Notes: generated by a model not told the origin, from the letters alone. A DNA stretch of 64,000 nt from an uncultured Collinsella sp. (GCA_900551665.1 URWW01000002.1:6794-70793), one strand, 5' to 3'; counted from the stretch's first letter, positions 48,691-57,763 are shown. Numbers and translations: made by a program.

Positions 48691-49131
48691 TTAGGCGTCG
48701 CGTGAGCGCCTCGAGGACGGACCCGCAGAGCCCTTCTCATCGACCGAAATCAGGTCGGGACCGGCCTCGCCGGTCTTCCGGCGGCGACGATACGCCTCGC
48801 CGGTCCCCTTCTCGGCGACCCTGCGATGGCGCTTGTTCACGTCCATGAAGTTGTCGAGCCACTTCCAGGGGCCCGAAGATTCGCCGAAGCCCATCTTGAG
48901 GCCGGCGATGTAACCGGCCAGGACGCCCATCAAGGTGATTTGAATCATCATGGCCGGAATGAGCGCGACGGCCAGCACGACCGCGACGAGGCCTCCGATA
49001 TTGGCGGCCCAGTAGGCGCGTGCGGTGACGAGGTAACGGCGGCTCAGCTCCTGACCGATCAGAAAACCGATGTAGACGGCAAAGCCGAACACCATGACAT
49101 AGGTGATGATGTAGACCCAGTTAGCCGGCAT
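48691..49131 (-). CDS. Small membrane protein of unknown function
   Basis: 146 residues with about three membrane helices in the first 85 residues (VYIITYVMVFGFAVYIGFL, IGGLVAVVLAVALIPAMM, LMGVLAGYIAGLKMG), then a basic cytoplasmic tail (KRHRRVAEKGTG, RRRRKTGEAG). It starts six bases after the stop of the dehydrogenase with the His/Cys tail and is probably translated with it. Not recognised as a named family. Confidence 0.7.
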   Translation of the reverse strand: MPANWVYIITYVMVFGFAVYIGFLIGQELSRRYLVTARAYWAANIGGLVAVVLAVALIPAMMIQITLMGVLAGYIAGLKMGFGESSGPWKWLDNFMDVNKRHRRVAEKGTGEAYRRRRKTGEAGPDLISVDEKGSAGPSSRRSRDA

Positions 49132-49137
49132 GCCCGC

Positions 49138-50271
49138 TTACCCCTCGTGATGGTGGCCGCAATGGCACTCGTGATCCTCGCCGTGACCGTGGCCACCGCA
49201 GCACTCGTGGTCATCGCCGTGGCCCTCGCCACCGCAGCAGCACTCGTGGTCATCGCCGTGATCGTGGCCGCAGGCGCACTCATGTCCGCCATGCTCGTGG
49301 CCATGGTCGTGGCCGCAGCCGCAATCGCACTCATCGTCGTGCTCATGCTGGGCCGTGTAAAGCGACCAATCCAGGCCCGCGGCGACGGCTTCGGCCTCCT
49401 CCTGGTACAGCAGGGTGATGGCCTGGGTGCCCATGCGGCCGCCGCCGATGGCGTCGAGCATGTCGTACAGGGTGAACGCGGTATCGGCGCCGGGCAGGGC
49501 GAGCTCCTTCTCCTCGGCGACCGTGAGCGCCAAGCCCAGGTCCTTGAGGAAGTGCTCGACCAGGAAGCCGGGCTTGTAGTCGCCGTCGATCGCCTTGGGG
49601 GCGAGCTGCTGCATGGCGCCGGAGCTGCCCGTGCCGGAGCAGATCATCTCGCGCACCTGCTCGACGTCGAGATCGTTCTGCTGGGCGAAGGAGAGGGCGT
49701 CAGCCATGCCCACCATGGCGCTCGCCAGGGCGACCTGGTTGGAGAGCTTCGCGGCCTGGCCCTTGCCCGCACCGCCGAAGCAGCAGATCTTGGAGGTGAA
49801 GGTCTCGAGCACCTCGCGGACGGGCTCGATATCGCGCTCGGTGGCGCCGATGATGGCCGTGAGGGTGCCGGCGATGGCGCCGCCCTCGCCGCCCGTGACG
49901 GGACAGTCGAAGGCATGCTTGCCGCAGACCTCGGCCGCGCCGGCGATGTCGCGAGCGAGCTCGGGCGCGCTGGTGGTGAGGTCGATGAGGTAGGCGCCGT
50001 CCTTGGCAGAGGCCAGCAGGCCCTCGCCCGCCAGGTAGATCTCCTCCACATCCGTGGGGAAACCGACCATGGTGAAGACGACGTCGGCGTCCTTGGCGGC
50101 CTCGGCAGGGGAATCGGCCCAAGCGGCGCCGCGCTCGACGAGGCCGGCGGCCTTGGACTTGGTGCGGTTGTAGACGGTGAGCTCGTAGCCCGCGTCCATG
50201 ATGTGCCCGGCGATGGGCGCGCCCATGATGCCGGTTCCGATGAAGGCGATCTTCAGGTTCTTGTCTGCCAT
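49138..50271 (-). CDS. 3-hydroxyisobutyrate dehydrogenase-like oxidoreductase with His/Cys-rich tail
   Basis: 377 residues. Residues 1-308 are a beta-hydroxyacid dehydrogenase: Rossmann motif IAFIGTGIMGAPIAGHIMDA, substrate signature DCPVTGGEGGAIAGTL and the catalytic lysine in GKGQAAKLSNQVAL. Members reduce or oxidise 3-hydroxyacids such as 3-hydroxyisobutyrate or tartronate semialdehyde. Residues 309-377 are an added tail with 19 His and 12 Cys in repeats like GHDHGHEHG and DDHECCCGG, which would bind Ni, Zn, Cu or similar metals. Such tails are typical of metal chaperones, not of this family. AAAGGAG precedes the ATG. Followed by a small membrane protein gene. Confidence 0.87.
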   Translation of the reverse strand: MADKNLKIAFIGTGIMGAPIAGHIMDAGYELTVYNRTKSKAAGLVERGAAWADSPAEAAKDADVVFTMVGFPTDVEEIYLAGEGLLASAKDGAYLIDLTTSAPELARDIAGAAEVCGKHAFDCPVTGGEGGAIAGTLTAIIGATERDIEPVREVLETFTSKICCFGGAGKGQAAKLSNQVALASAMVGMADALSFAQQNDLDVEQVREMICSGTGSSGAMQQLAPKAIDGDYKPGFLVEHFLKDLGLALTVAEEKELALPGADTAFTLYDMLDAIGGGRMGTQAITLLYQEEAEAVAAGLDWSLYTAQHEHDDECDCGCGHDHGHEHGGHECACGHDHGDDHECCCGGEGHGDDHECCGGHGHGEDHECHCGHHHEG

Positions 50272-50358
50272 ATGCGATGCTCCTTTACGAAGTGTGTTCG
50301 ATGATATGAGAGGCGGCCCGCGCGCCCCGTGAATCCAGTCTGCCCGACCGGCGGGCTC

Positions 50359-51315
50359 CTATTCGCCGCGAACGCGATTGGCGATGCGGTCGGTGAGGGA
50401 GATCTTCTCCGATCGGTTCTTACCCCAGAAGATAAGGGCGACCATACCCGGTCCGACATGCGAGCCGATCGTGGGGCCCACCGAACCGCGCAGGATGGTG
50501 AGGTCCGCACAACCGGGCTCCTTGCGCACGGCGGCCTCGAGCCAATCGGCATCCTTCTCGGCGTCGGAGGAGACGATGGCGATCGGGAGGGTCGGGTCGA
50601 ACTCGTAGTTCTCGGTGAATGACTTGATGAGCGACTTGAGCGCCTTCTTGCGGCCGCGATTCACGCCGATGAGCGAAAGGGCCCCGGCCAGATCGAAGGA
50701 CAGCTCGGGCTTGATATCGAGCTTGGAGGACAGGGACGCCGCCGCAGGCGGGATGCGTCCGCCGGCGGAGAGCGCATCGAGGCTGTCCAAGGTGAAGTAG
50801 CCGTGGATGTAGGTCTTTGCCTCATTTGCCCATTCGGCCAGCTGGCGCGCGTTCAGACCGGCTGCGCGCTGACGCACGGCCTCCATAGCAAGCAACTCGC
50901 CGCACGCGCAGGGCAGCGCGTTGTCCACCACGTAGAGTTCGAACTCCGGATACTCGGCACACACCTGCTCGGCGGCATGGCAGGCCGAGTTGTAGCTCGA
51001 GGACAGCGCGCTCGTGAAGCACAGGTACACCGTAGGCGTGCCCTCTTCGGCGCATTTGGTGAAGAACTCGAGGTACTGGCCGATCGAAATCGCCGAGGTC
51101 GAAGCCTTGGAACCCTCACGCAGCTTGTCGTAGAACTCCGACGGGGTGATGGTGCTCCAGATATCGTCGGTGTACTCGACGCCATCGAGGATGTAGGGGA
51201 ATCCCAAGATGTCCACTTCGAGCGTGGCGGCGATCTCGGGGGTGAGATCGGCACAGGTGTCGATGACGATGCGGCACATGCGCGGGACCTCGTACGAGGC
51301 GGTGGTGTTGCCCAT
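50359..51315 (-). CDS. DegV family fatty-acid-binding protein
   Basis: 318 residues of the DegV (FakB-like) family, which present fatty acids to the FakA kinase in bacteria that have it. It shows RIVIDTCADLTPEIAATLEV at the N-terminus, SEFYDKLREGSKASTSAIS (fatty-acid head contact region), FTSALSSSYNSA and VVDNALPCACGELLA. The late GSVGPTIGSHVGPGMVAL is the family end motif. GAGGAG lies just upstream of the ATG. No fakA is in the window. Confidence 0.92.
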   Translation of the reverse strand: MGNTTASYEVPRMCRIVIDTCADLTPEIAATLEVDILGFPYILDGVEYTDDIWSTITPSEFYDKLREGSKASTSAISIGQYLEFFTKCAEEGTPTVYLCFTSALSSSYNSACHAAEQVCAEYPEFELYVVDNALPCACGELLAMEAVRQRAAGLNARQLAEWANEAKTYIHGYFTLDSLDALSAGGRIPPAAASLSSKLDIKPELSFDLAGALSLIGVNRGRKKALKSLIKSFTENYEFDPTLPIAIVSSDAEKDADWLEAAVRKEPGCADLTILRGSVGPTIGSHVGPGMVALIFWGKNRSEKISLTDRIANRVRGE

Positions 51316-51336
51316 GGACGCTCCTCAATACAACAA

Positions 51337-51363
51337 GGCGGCCACCCACATGGGATGGCCGCC
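51337..51363 (-). terminator. Hairpin after hpf
   Basis: Minus-strand stem GGCGGCCATCCC/GGGTGGCCGCC (arms 51363-51352 and 51347-51337) followed by TTGTTGTATT. Moderate T-content; it lies 26 bases past the hpf stop. Confidence 0.6.
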
Positions 51364-51389
51364 ATCCAGATCATGCAATGGACGCTATT

Positions 51390-51974
51390 TTACTCGCCCT
51401 CGACCTCGATTTTGGGCTTGATGATGCCGTATCCACCATTCTTACGGTGATACACCACATTGACCAGGCCGGTGACGCTGTTCTCGAACACGTAGAAGTC
51501 ATGGCCGATCAAGTCGGTCTGGACGAGCGCCTCCTCCTCGGTCATGGGAGTGAGCTCAACCTCCTTGACACGCACGAGCTGGTCGTCCTCATCCTCGGGG
51601 ATCAGCAGGTCGGCCAGATCGGCGACGGGCTCGACAGGGGCGACCTCGGCGGCGGACAGACCCTGCTGACGGTTGTCGACCACGCGCGTCTTGAACTTGC
51701 GGAGCTGACGCGTCACCTTTTCGGCGGCGAGGTCGATCGCGGCATACATATCCGCACCGTGCTCGGCCACGCGAATCACCGAACCGCGGGCGCGGACCGT
51801 GACCTCGACGATGGCAGGGCTGGGGTTGGAGGGGTTCTTCTCATAGCGCAGGACGACATCGGCGGTCATGGGCTCGATGTCGAACACTTTGAGGGCTTCG
51901 CCGATCTTCTCATCGACATGCGCACGCAGAGCATCGGTGACCGTGGTCTTGCGACCGGAGATCTTGATTTCCAT
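51390..51974 (-). CDS. hpf: Long-form ribosome hibernation promoting factor
   Basis: 194 residues. The N-terminal S30AE/YfiA domain (MEIKISGRKTTVTDALRAHV ... AIDLAAEKVTRQLRKFK) is followed by a linker and the C-terminal dimerisation domain (DFYVFENSVTGLVNVVYHRK, ending GYGIIKPKIE). The long form dimerises 70S ribosomes into inactive 100S particles in stationary phase. The start at 51972-51974 has GGAG six bases upstream; the open frame upstream is not conserved. Monocistronic. Confidence 0.95.
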   Translation of the reverse strand: MEIKISGRKTTVTDALRAHVDEKIGEALKVFDIEPMTADVVLRYEKNPSNPSPAIVEVTVRARGSVIRVAEHGADMYAAIDLAAEKVTRQLRKFKTRVVDNRQQGLSAAEVAPVEPVADLADLLIPEDEDDQLVRVKEVELTPMTEEEALVQTDLIGHDFYVFENSVTGLVNVVYHRKNGGYGIIKPKIEVEGE

Positions 51975-52139
51975 ACGTGGCTCCAATCTATCCGGGGATA
52001 GGACTCGTACGATTGTTGTACCCAAGTTGGATGGAGACACACGTGGAGAAATCATGCTCCCGTTTGCTGGAGCACCCGAACCGACCGCCGAATTCTCGGA
52101 TGCGGCGGTGAAGCGAACGGCTAGTGGACGGCGCGGGTC

Positions 52140-53093
52140 CTAACCCAGGGAGTTCAGGCCGTCGGAACCATCTGCGGCGGCGTCGGGGGAATCCGCGTCG
52201 ATGGCCTCCTCCTCGACGGCCGCACCCTCGAGCATGCAGCCCTCGAGGTCGAAGGGCAGGTAGCCGTACCACATGTGGAACAGGGCGGAAAGCGTGCCAT
52301 CGGACAGCGCGTCCGCGAGGATGTCCATGGCCTGGGTCCCGAGCTCGGTTCCGGCGGTCGCTATGGCGCCGTAGGAGGTCGTCGGGGCAATGGTGCCCAC
52401 GAACACGGCTCCGGGATATGCGCGGGCCAGATAGGCACCCGCCGTCGCATCGCAGGCCACGTAATCGACCTCGCCCGCGGCGAGGGCCTCGAAGCACTCG
52501 TTCACGTTCTGATGAGTCTCGAGATTCGCCTCGATGCCGGCCGAGGCGAGGGCGTCCTGGGCGGCGGACTCACCCTGAACGGCGATGGTCGCCCCTTGGA
52601 GCGAGGTCGCGGAGGCCGTGGGGACCTCACGCGAGCCGTCGGCGGTCTTGGCGAAGATGGAGGAGGCGTTCTGGACGAGCCCGTCGCTCTGGGCGACGCC
52701 CTCGTCCCCCTCGGAGGAGCGGACGCCGATATAGAGGTCCGCCTTGCGCTTGGAGAGCGATCCCGTCGCGTCGGCCGAGGAGACGACCTTGAGGTCCAGC
52801 CCCATGCGCTCGGCGAGCAGTCGGGCAACATCGGCGTAGTAACCGCTCGGTTCGCCCTCGAAGTCCGTCATCGCCTGCGGAGCGTCCGTCAAGTCCATGG
52901 CAACGGTCAGCACACCGTCCTCGACAAGGTCATCGGCCCCGAGCGTCGACTGGATCGGCTCCGGCTCGACCTCGGCGCGCGTGGGCGTGGCGAGCGAACA
53001 GCCCGCGAGCCCCGCACCCAGCAGGCACGCGCATGCGCCCGCGACCAAACCGACCGTCCCCCTGCGATGCGCGATGGACACGCGACCTCTCAT
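52140..53093 (-). CDS. Extracellular solute-binding lipoprotein (amino-acid type, family 3)
   Basis: 317 residues. A lipoprotein signal peptide ends LLGAGLAGC, so the mature protein starts at Cys and is lipidated by Lgt. The body matches family 3 binding proteins: GVLTVAMDLTDAPQAMTD, GYYADVARLLAERMGLDLKV, GATIAVQGESAAQDAL and LAAGEVDYVACDATAGAYL. No permease or ATPase gene is adjacent, so the partner transporter is elsewhere or it is a sensor. The C-terminus is acidic and low complexity. The start at 53091-53093 has GGGGGAG upstream; a frame open further upstream is ignored. Confidence 0.87.
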   Translation of the reverse strand: MRGRVSIAHRRGTVGLVAGACACLLGAGLAGCSLATPTRAEVEPEPIQSTLGADDLVEDGVLTVAMDLTDAPQAMTDFEGEPSGYYADVARLLAERMGLDLKVVSSADATGSLSKRKADLYIGVRSSEGDEGVAQSDGLVQNASSIFAKTADGSREVPTASATSLQGATIAVQGESAAQDALASAGIEANLETHQNVNECFEALAAGEVDYVACDATAGAYLARAYPGAVFVGTIAPTTSYGAIATAGTELGTQAMDILADALSDGTLSALFHMWYGYLPFDLEGCMLEGAAVEEEAIDADSPDAAADGSDGLNSLG

Positions 53094-53512
53094 CTTGCTC
53101 TCCCCCGCTTCCGGGCCGGCTCGACTCGCCGGCCCCGTAACGCCCGCGCGCGGCGGCGCGGGCGACAGATATCTCGGTTCCCCCAGCTGACCTGGTTTTT
53201 GACCCCACACTTGCGCACCGGGGCGTTTGCTCGTACCGCCGCAGCGGCATCACGACTAACCCGCTCGCCCGCGAGGCGTTATTGCCTCAAGAAACGTAGA
53301 GACGGGCGGTGCGACTTACTTCTAGGACGCGCCATGATCGCCCCCGCGCGCACGCGGCGGCTTACGTGGATCCCTTCGACCGCGTCTGTCTTGGACTGAG
53401 GAACGCGCGGGACGGGTCCCGCGCACGCCCGCAACCACAGCCTGGGAGGAACTGCGGGGCATTATACCGCAGGAAACGCCGAGATTGCGCAGCTCATTCG
53501 CGGAGAGTGGCC
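53094..53512. other. Intergenic region between comF and the solute-binding lipoprotein gene
   Basis: No gene seen. A CTGCGG/CCGCAG inverted repeat around GGCATTATA near 53452-53475 may be a weak terminator for comF. The promoter of the lipoprotein gene should be within 53094-53250 but was not identified. Confidence 0.35.
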
Positions 53513-54346
53513 TCAACCCCACACGCGGGCGAGGGCGAGGCCGTCGACCCAGGCCGCTCCGGAGCCCTTGAGCGCCGCCGCCGCGGCGGACATGGTCGCG
53601 CCCGTGGTGACGACATCGTCGATCAGCAGGATGTGCTTGCCGTGAACGGGCGCCACGACCTCGTAGGCACCGGCCGCCCCCGCAAGGCGGGCGGCTCTCC
53701 CGAGCTCGCGTTGGTCGGCGATGCCGTGCTTCGCCAGCGCGTCGAGCAGCGGAATGCCCGACAGGGCGCAGAATCGGCGGGCGATGAGCTCCATGTGGTC
53801 GAACCCACGGCGCCGATACGCCGCGGCGGTGGCGGGCACGAAGGTGACCGCATCGCAGCGCACGAGCAGGCCGGCGTAGCGCTCGGGGGCGTCTCGCTGG
53901 GCCCGCACCGCGGCGTCGAGCATGAGACGCGCGATCTCGCCTGCCAACCGCCGCTCGCCGGCGTCCTTGTAAGCCCGGACGATGCGCGCCGGCGGCCCGT
54001 CGAACACGGCCGCGGCGAGGCAGCGATCGAGTTCCGTCGGCACGCCCGCGCATTCCGTGCACACCACCGACCCGAAAGGCGCACCGCACCTCGGGCACGA
54101 CAGCGCGGGGTCGATGAGGCGCATCCCGTCTCGGCACGCGGGGCAGATTAGGTGGCCCGGGCGCTCGCACGCCGCGCAGCGCGTGGGCGATATGATCTCG
54201 AGCGCCGCCTCGGCCAACCGGCGGGCGAGCCGCCGTCCCGCATCTCCTTCCCCATATCCGACCGACGTGAAAAAGCCCCCTCCCGCGAACACGGGAAGGG
54301 GCTCGACGTCCTTTCGGGATGCGGCCTGTCGATGGGACGGGCGCAC
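53513..54346 (-). CDS. comF: ComF family phosphoribosyltransferase-like protein
   Basis: Up to 277 residues. A Cys-rich zinc-binding module (CAACERPGHLICPACRDG, CPRCGAPFG, CTEC) precedes a type I phosphoribosyltransferase fold with the PRPP loop ILLIDDVVTTGATMSAAA and FVPATAAAYRRRGFDH. ComF proteins take part in DNA uptake in competent bacteria and possibly in salvage. The start is uncertain: the GTG at 54344-54346 lies two bases after the ricT stop but upstream of the ricT terminator, so a shorter start after that hairpin is possible. Confidence 0.85.
   Translation of the reverse strand: MRPSHRQAASRKDVEPLPVFAGGGFFTSVGYGEGDAGRRLARRLAEAALEIISPTRCAACERPGHLICPACRDGMRLIDPALSCPRCGAPFGSVVCTECAGVPTELDRCLAAAVFDGPPARIVRAYKDAGERRLAGEIARLMLDAAVRAQRDAPERYAGLLVRCDAVTFVPATAAAYRRRGFDHMELIARRFCALSGIPLLDALAKHGIADQRELGRAARLAGAAGAYEVVAPVHGKHILLIDDVVTTGATMSAAAAALKGSGAAWVDGLALARVWG
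54270..54302 (-). terminator. Rho-independent terminator after ricT, inside the 5' end of the comF frame
   Basis: Minus-strand stem GCCCCTTCCCG/CGGGAGGGGGC with one wobble, six-base loop, then TTTTTC. It falls within the annotated comF 5' end, so it either separates the genes or attenuates comF. Confidence 0.8.
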
Positions 54347-54348
54347 GG

Positions 54349-55941
54349 CTATTCCGCAGCGGTTCCGGCGTCGCCGCCATCCTGCTTGGGCTTGCGGCCG
54401 CGACGGCGGCGGCGCTTCTTGGGAGCGCCGTCCCCCGCCTCGTCGGCGACGCGGCCGTTCCCATCGTTGACGGGCCGCGGCCTGGAGCCGCCCCCGTCAC
54501 CCGGACGACGGCGCTGGACCTTGACCTCGCCTTCGGCGAGCTGGTCGGCGACGGACGGGGTCTCGGGCTTGCGCGCGCGTCGCCCGGCCTCGGCGGAGGC
54601 GGCGTCCCGCACGGACGAAGTGTGCTTGCGACGGCGGGCCTTGGCCGGCGCGGTCTCACCGGAGGCCGGGGAGACGCCCTCGCGAGACGTGGCCGCATCG
54701 GGCGCGCTCGCGCGATGACGGCGACGACGCGAGGGAGATGGGGACTCGACGGACTCGGGACGCTGGTCCTTCACCTCGGCGGAGGGCTGCTCCGCTCCGG
54801 CGGAACGGCGGCGGCGACGACGGGAGGACTGGGCGGCCTGCTCCCCCTCGGCCTCCTGGGAACGGCCCTTGGAGGGAGCGCCCTTGCGACCACGACGGCC
54901 GGAGCCGCCCTGCTCGAACTTGGCGGCCTCTTCCTCGCGCATGCGCTTGCGACGCGGCGTCGGACCGGAGGCGACGATGCGATCGGCCGTGTCCAGGCCG
55001 TCGCCCACATCGACGCCGTTCTTGCGGTCGAGCTCCATGAGCGCGAGCGCGAGCTCGGGCGACTCGAGACGCTCGAGGACATCGCGCGTCACGCAGTCGG
55101 GACGGCAGGAGCACCCTTGCGCCTCACAGCGCTGCTTGTTCTCCTCGGTGCTCGTCATATCGGCAAGGTCGACGCGGAAGACCTTGCCGTTCTCCAGACG
55201 CAGCACCAGCTGCTCGCGCGGGGTGTTGTACTCCACGATGCGGGCCTTGCCCAGCGGCGTGTCGATGAGGGTCTTCTTCTTGGGAGCACGGCTCTTGAAA
55301 TCCTTGTATGCCTCGAACTCATAGCGCAGGCAGCACATAAGGCGACCGCACACGCCCGAGATCTTGGCGGAGTTCAGCGGCAGGTCCTGCTCCTTGGCCA
55401 TGCGGATGGAGACGGGCTCGAACTGCCCGCCGAAACGGGTGCAGCACAGCTCCTGGCCGCAGGTCGCGTAGCCGCCCTGCAGGCGGGTCTCGTCGCGCAC
55501 GCCGATCTGGCGCATGTCCACGCGCACGTGGAAGTGGGCGGACAGGTCCTTGACGAGCTGGCGGAAGTCCACGCGGTCCTCGGCGGCAAAGTAGAAGACG
55601 GCCTTCTCCCCGCCGAACAGGTACTCGACGCCCACAGGCTTCATGTCCAGACCGTTCTTCTCCACCAGACGGCGGAAATCGAACATGGCGTCCTCGCCGG
55701 CATCGGCCAGGTCGTCGGCGCGATCGAGGTCGGCGTCGGTGGCAATGCGCACGACGGGCTTGAGCGGGGCGGCGAGCTCCTCGGGATGCACCTCGAACGG
55801 ATCGGCCGTCACGAGGCCGATCTCGGTGCCGCGCTCGGTGGTGCAGATGGCGTGATCGCCAGCAAGGATGTCCAGGTCGCGTGGATCGAACCACAACTCG
55901 TGCGCGGCGAACGCAAATTTGACAGGTACGACTACGGGCAT
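54349..55941 (-). CDS. ricT: RicT (PSP1/YaaT) family protein with long Arg-rich tail
   Basis: 530 residues. Residues about 1-280 are the PSP1 domain: FAFAAHELWFDPRDLDI, FYFAAEDRVDFRQLVKDLS, then the Fe-S ligand clusters CGQELCCTRFGG and CGRLMCCLRYE. In Bacillus, RicT with RicA and RicF stimulates RNase Y-dependent mRNA maturation. The remaining 240 residues are a disordered basic tail rich in Arg, Ser and Glu (SSRRRRRRSAG, KRRRRRRGRKPK), not usual in RicT. Its 5' end overlaps holB by ten bases, an order (tmk-holB-ricT) also known in Firmicutes. Followed by a strong terminator. Confidence 0.93.
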   Translation of the reverse strand: MPVVVPVKFAFAAHELWFDPRDLDILAGDHAICTTERGTEIGLVTADPFEVHPEELAAPLKPVVRIATDADLDRADDLADAGEDAMFDFRRLVEKNGLDMKPVGVEYLFGGEKAVFYFAAEDRVDFRQLVKDLSAHFHVRVDMRQIGVRDETRLQGGYATCGQELCCTRFGGQFEPVSIRMAKEQDLPLNSAKISGVCGRLMCCLRYEFEAYKDFKSRAPKKKTLIDTPLGKARIVEYNTPREQLVLRLENGKVFRVDLADMTSTEENKQRCEAQGCSCRPDCVTRDVLERLESPELALALMELDRKNGVDVGDGLDTADRIVASGPTPRRKRMREEEAAKFEQGGSGRRGRKGAPSKGRSQEAEGEQAAQSSRRRRRRSAGAEQPSAEVKDQRPESVESPSPSRRRRHRASAPDAATSREGVSPASGETAPAKARRRKHTSSVRDAASAEAGRRARKPETPSVADQLAEGEVKVQRRRPGDGGGSRPRPVNDGNGRVADEAGDGAPKKRRRRRGRKPKQDGGDAGTAAE

Positions 55942-57077
55942 TGCAGTGCCTTCCTGATATCGAACAGCATGACCTCGATGGCCAGCTGGGGTGTGACGTT
56001 TCTGGCGATGCGAGCCTCGGCGCTCGAAACGGCATCGAGCGCACGGGTGACGCCGGTCACCGTGGCACGGGCGGCGATGCGCTCGACGACGTCGGAAACG
56101 TCCTCGTTCACGACGGGCTCCGACTCAGATGCGAGGCGAACCAGGGCATCACGCAGCAGGGAGCGAACGCTCGCCAGAGCCTCCATGATACCCGAACGCT
56201 CACGGGCGTTCAGTTCGCGCTTGTTGCGGTCTTCCAGCTGCTTTAAAGCACCACGGGAGAGATAGTCCTGATTTTGCTCCAGGACCGCCTGCTGGGTCGA
56301 TTTAACCTCGGCGAGCGGCGCCTTGATCGCACCCATGAGGTCCTTGGCGGCGGCCAGGATGTCGGCCTCGTCGGCATAGGCGAGCAAGTCCACGGCGCGC
56401 ACCATGGCACGGCGGGCTGCCTGGCGGTCGCCGCTCTTGAGGAACTCGACCGCGCGGGCGGGACTGCCAGCAACCGCGACGGCCATACGGCATTTGCCCG
56501 CAGGCAGGCCGGTGGCGTGTTCGACGGCCGTGGCGGCGTCTTCGAGCGAGAGCGGGCGGAACGGCACGCACTGGCAGCGCGACACGATCGTGGGCAACAT
56601 GACATCGGCACTCGAGCCGAGCAGGATGAACGTCACTCCGGCGGGCGGCTCCTCAAGCGTCTTGAGCAACGCGTTGGCGGTGTTCGCGCGCAGCTGCTCG
56701 GCGCGGTCGACGATATAGACCTTAGCCTTGGCACGGATGGGCGCGAGCGCCACATCCTCGAGCAACTCGCGCGTCTGCGCGATAAGGTAGCCCGTGGCGG
56801 ATTCGGGCGCGAAGTAATGCACGTCCGGATGGGTGCGGCGGACAACACGGCCGCAGTCATCACAGGAGGCGCAGGCACCCGAGACGCCATCTTCGCCGCA
56901 CAGAAGCGCCTGGGCCAGCGCCCAGGCGGCATCGAGCTTGCCGGAACCCGGCGAGCCGAGGAACAGATAGGCGTGGCTCGCACGGCCGCTCGTCACCGCA
57001 CGGGCGAGGAAGTCGCGCACACGCGGCTGCGTATCGAGCTTGGCGAGGAGGCTGTTGGGAGCAAGGCGGTCGGGCAT
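55932..57077 (-). CDS. holB: DNA polymerase III subunit delta'
   Basis: 381-residue clamp-loader subunit. The P-loop-like FLGSPGSGKLDAAWALAQA is present, with Leu after the lysine instead of Ser/Thr, as often in delta' subunits that do not hydrolyse ATP. The zinc module is CASCDDCGRVVRRTHPDV; KVYIVDRAEQLRANTANALLKTLEEPP and CQCVPFRPL (SRC-like region) follow. It loads the beta clamp together with tau and delta. The ATG at 57075-57077 follows the tmk stop by two bases. It overlaps ricT at the 3' end, in a topA-tmk-holB-ricT operon. Confidence 0.93.
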   Translation of the reverse strand: MPDRLAPNSLLAKLDTQPRVRDFLARAVTSGRASHAYLFLGSPGSGKLDAAWALAQALLCGEDGVSGACASCDDCGRVVRRTHPDVHYFAPESATGYLIAQTRELLEDVALAPIRAKAKVYIVDRAEQLRANTANALLKTLEEPPAGVTFILLGSSADVMLPTIVSRCQCVPFRPLSLEDAATAVEHATGLPAGKCRMAVAVAGSPARAVEFLKSGDRQAARRAMVRAVDLLAYADEADILAAAKDLMGAIKAPLAEVKSTQQAVLEQNQDYLSRGALKQLEDRNKRELNARERSGIMEALASVRSLLRDALVRLASESEPVVNEDVSDVVERIAARATVTGVTRALDAVSSAEARIARNVTPQLAIEVMLFDIRKALQCP

Positions 57078-57079
57078 GG

Positions 57080-57760
57080 CTAGCACTTCCCCTGACACGC
57101 CTGCAGCGCCGCGGCAACATCATCCTCGGACACGGACAGGCCGGCCGATCGGAGCTCGGCAGCAACGCCGGAGAACACCTCGGCAATGGACCCGCCGGCA
57201 TCGATCAGCTTCACCCGATCTGGCTCATCGGCGGCAACCGCGCGGAAACCCGCGGCAACGCGCTCTTGGAACTCCAGGCCCTTGAGTTCGAGGCGGTCCT
57301 CGGCTTCACGGCCGGAACGGCGGCGCAGGGCGTCCTCGACCGGCAGGTCGAACACGAGCGTGAGGTCGGGACGGCAGCCGTCCACCGCGAGCTCGTTTGC
57401 CTGAGACACCATGTTGCGGTCCAAACCATCGGCAAAGGCCTGGTACGCCGTGGTGGAATCGTAGAAGCGGTCGCAGACCACCGTCACGCCGGCGGCGAGC
57501 GCCGGCCTGATCACCTGATGCACGAGCTGGGCGCGGGCGGCCTCATACAGCAGCAGCTCGCACACATCGCCCATCTCGGCGTTTGCGGGGTCGAGCAGGA
57601 TGGCACGAATCTGCTCAGAGATCTTGACGCCACCCGGCTCGCGCAGACGCAAGACATCGTGACCGGCTGCCTCGAGTGCCGCCGCGATGAGGGTCGCTTG
57701 GGTAGACTTCCCGCAGCCGTCGATCCCCTCGACGGTTATGAACAGGCCTCGCGAACTCAT
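57080..57760 (-). CDS. tmk: Thymidylate kinase
   Basis: 226-residue enzyme that phosphorylates dTMP to dTDP. The P-loop is EGIDGCGKSTQATLIAAAL, the dTMP-binding motif is CDRFYDSTTAYQAFADGLD (DRFxxS/T), and the LID region is RRRSGREAEDRLE, with LREPGG in place. All catalytic segments are intact. It starts three bases after the topA stop, with GGAG directly at the ATG, so translation is probably coupled to topA. Confidence 0.95.
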   Translation of the reverse strand: MSSRGLFITVEGIDGCGKSTQATLIAAALEAAGHDVLRLREPGGVKISEQIRAILLDPANAEMGDVCELLLYEAARAQLVHQVIRPALAAGVTVVCDRFYDSTTAYQAFADGLDRNMVSQANELAVDGCRPDLTLVFDLPVEDALRRRSGREAEDRLELKGLEFQERVAAGFRAVAADEPDRVKLIDAGGSIAEVFSGVAAELRSAGLSVSEDDVAAALQACQGKC

Positions 57761-57763
57761 CTC

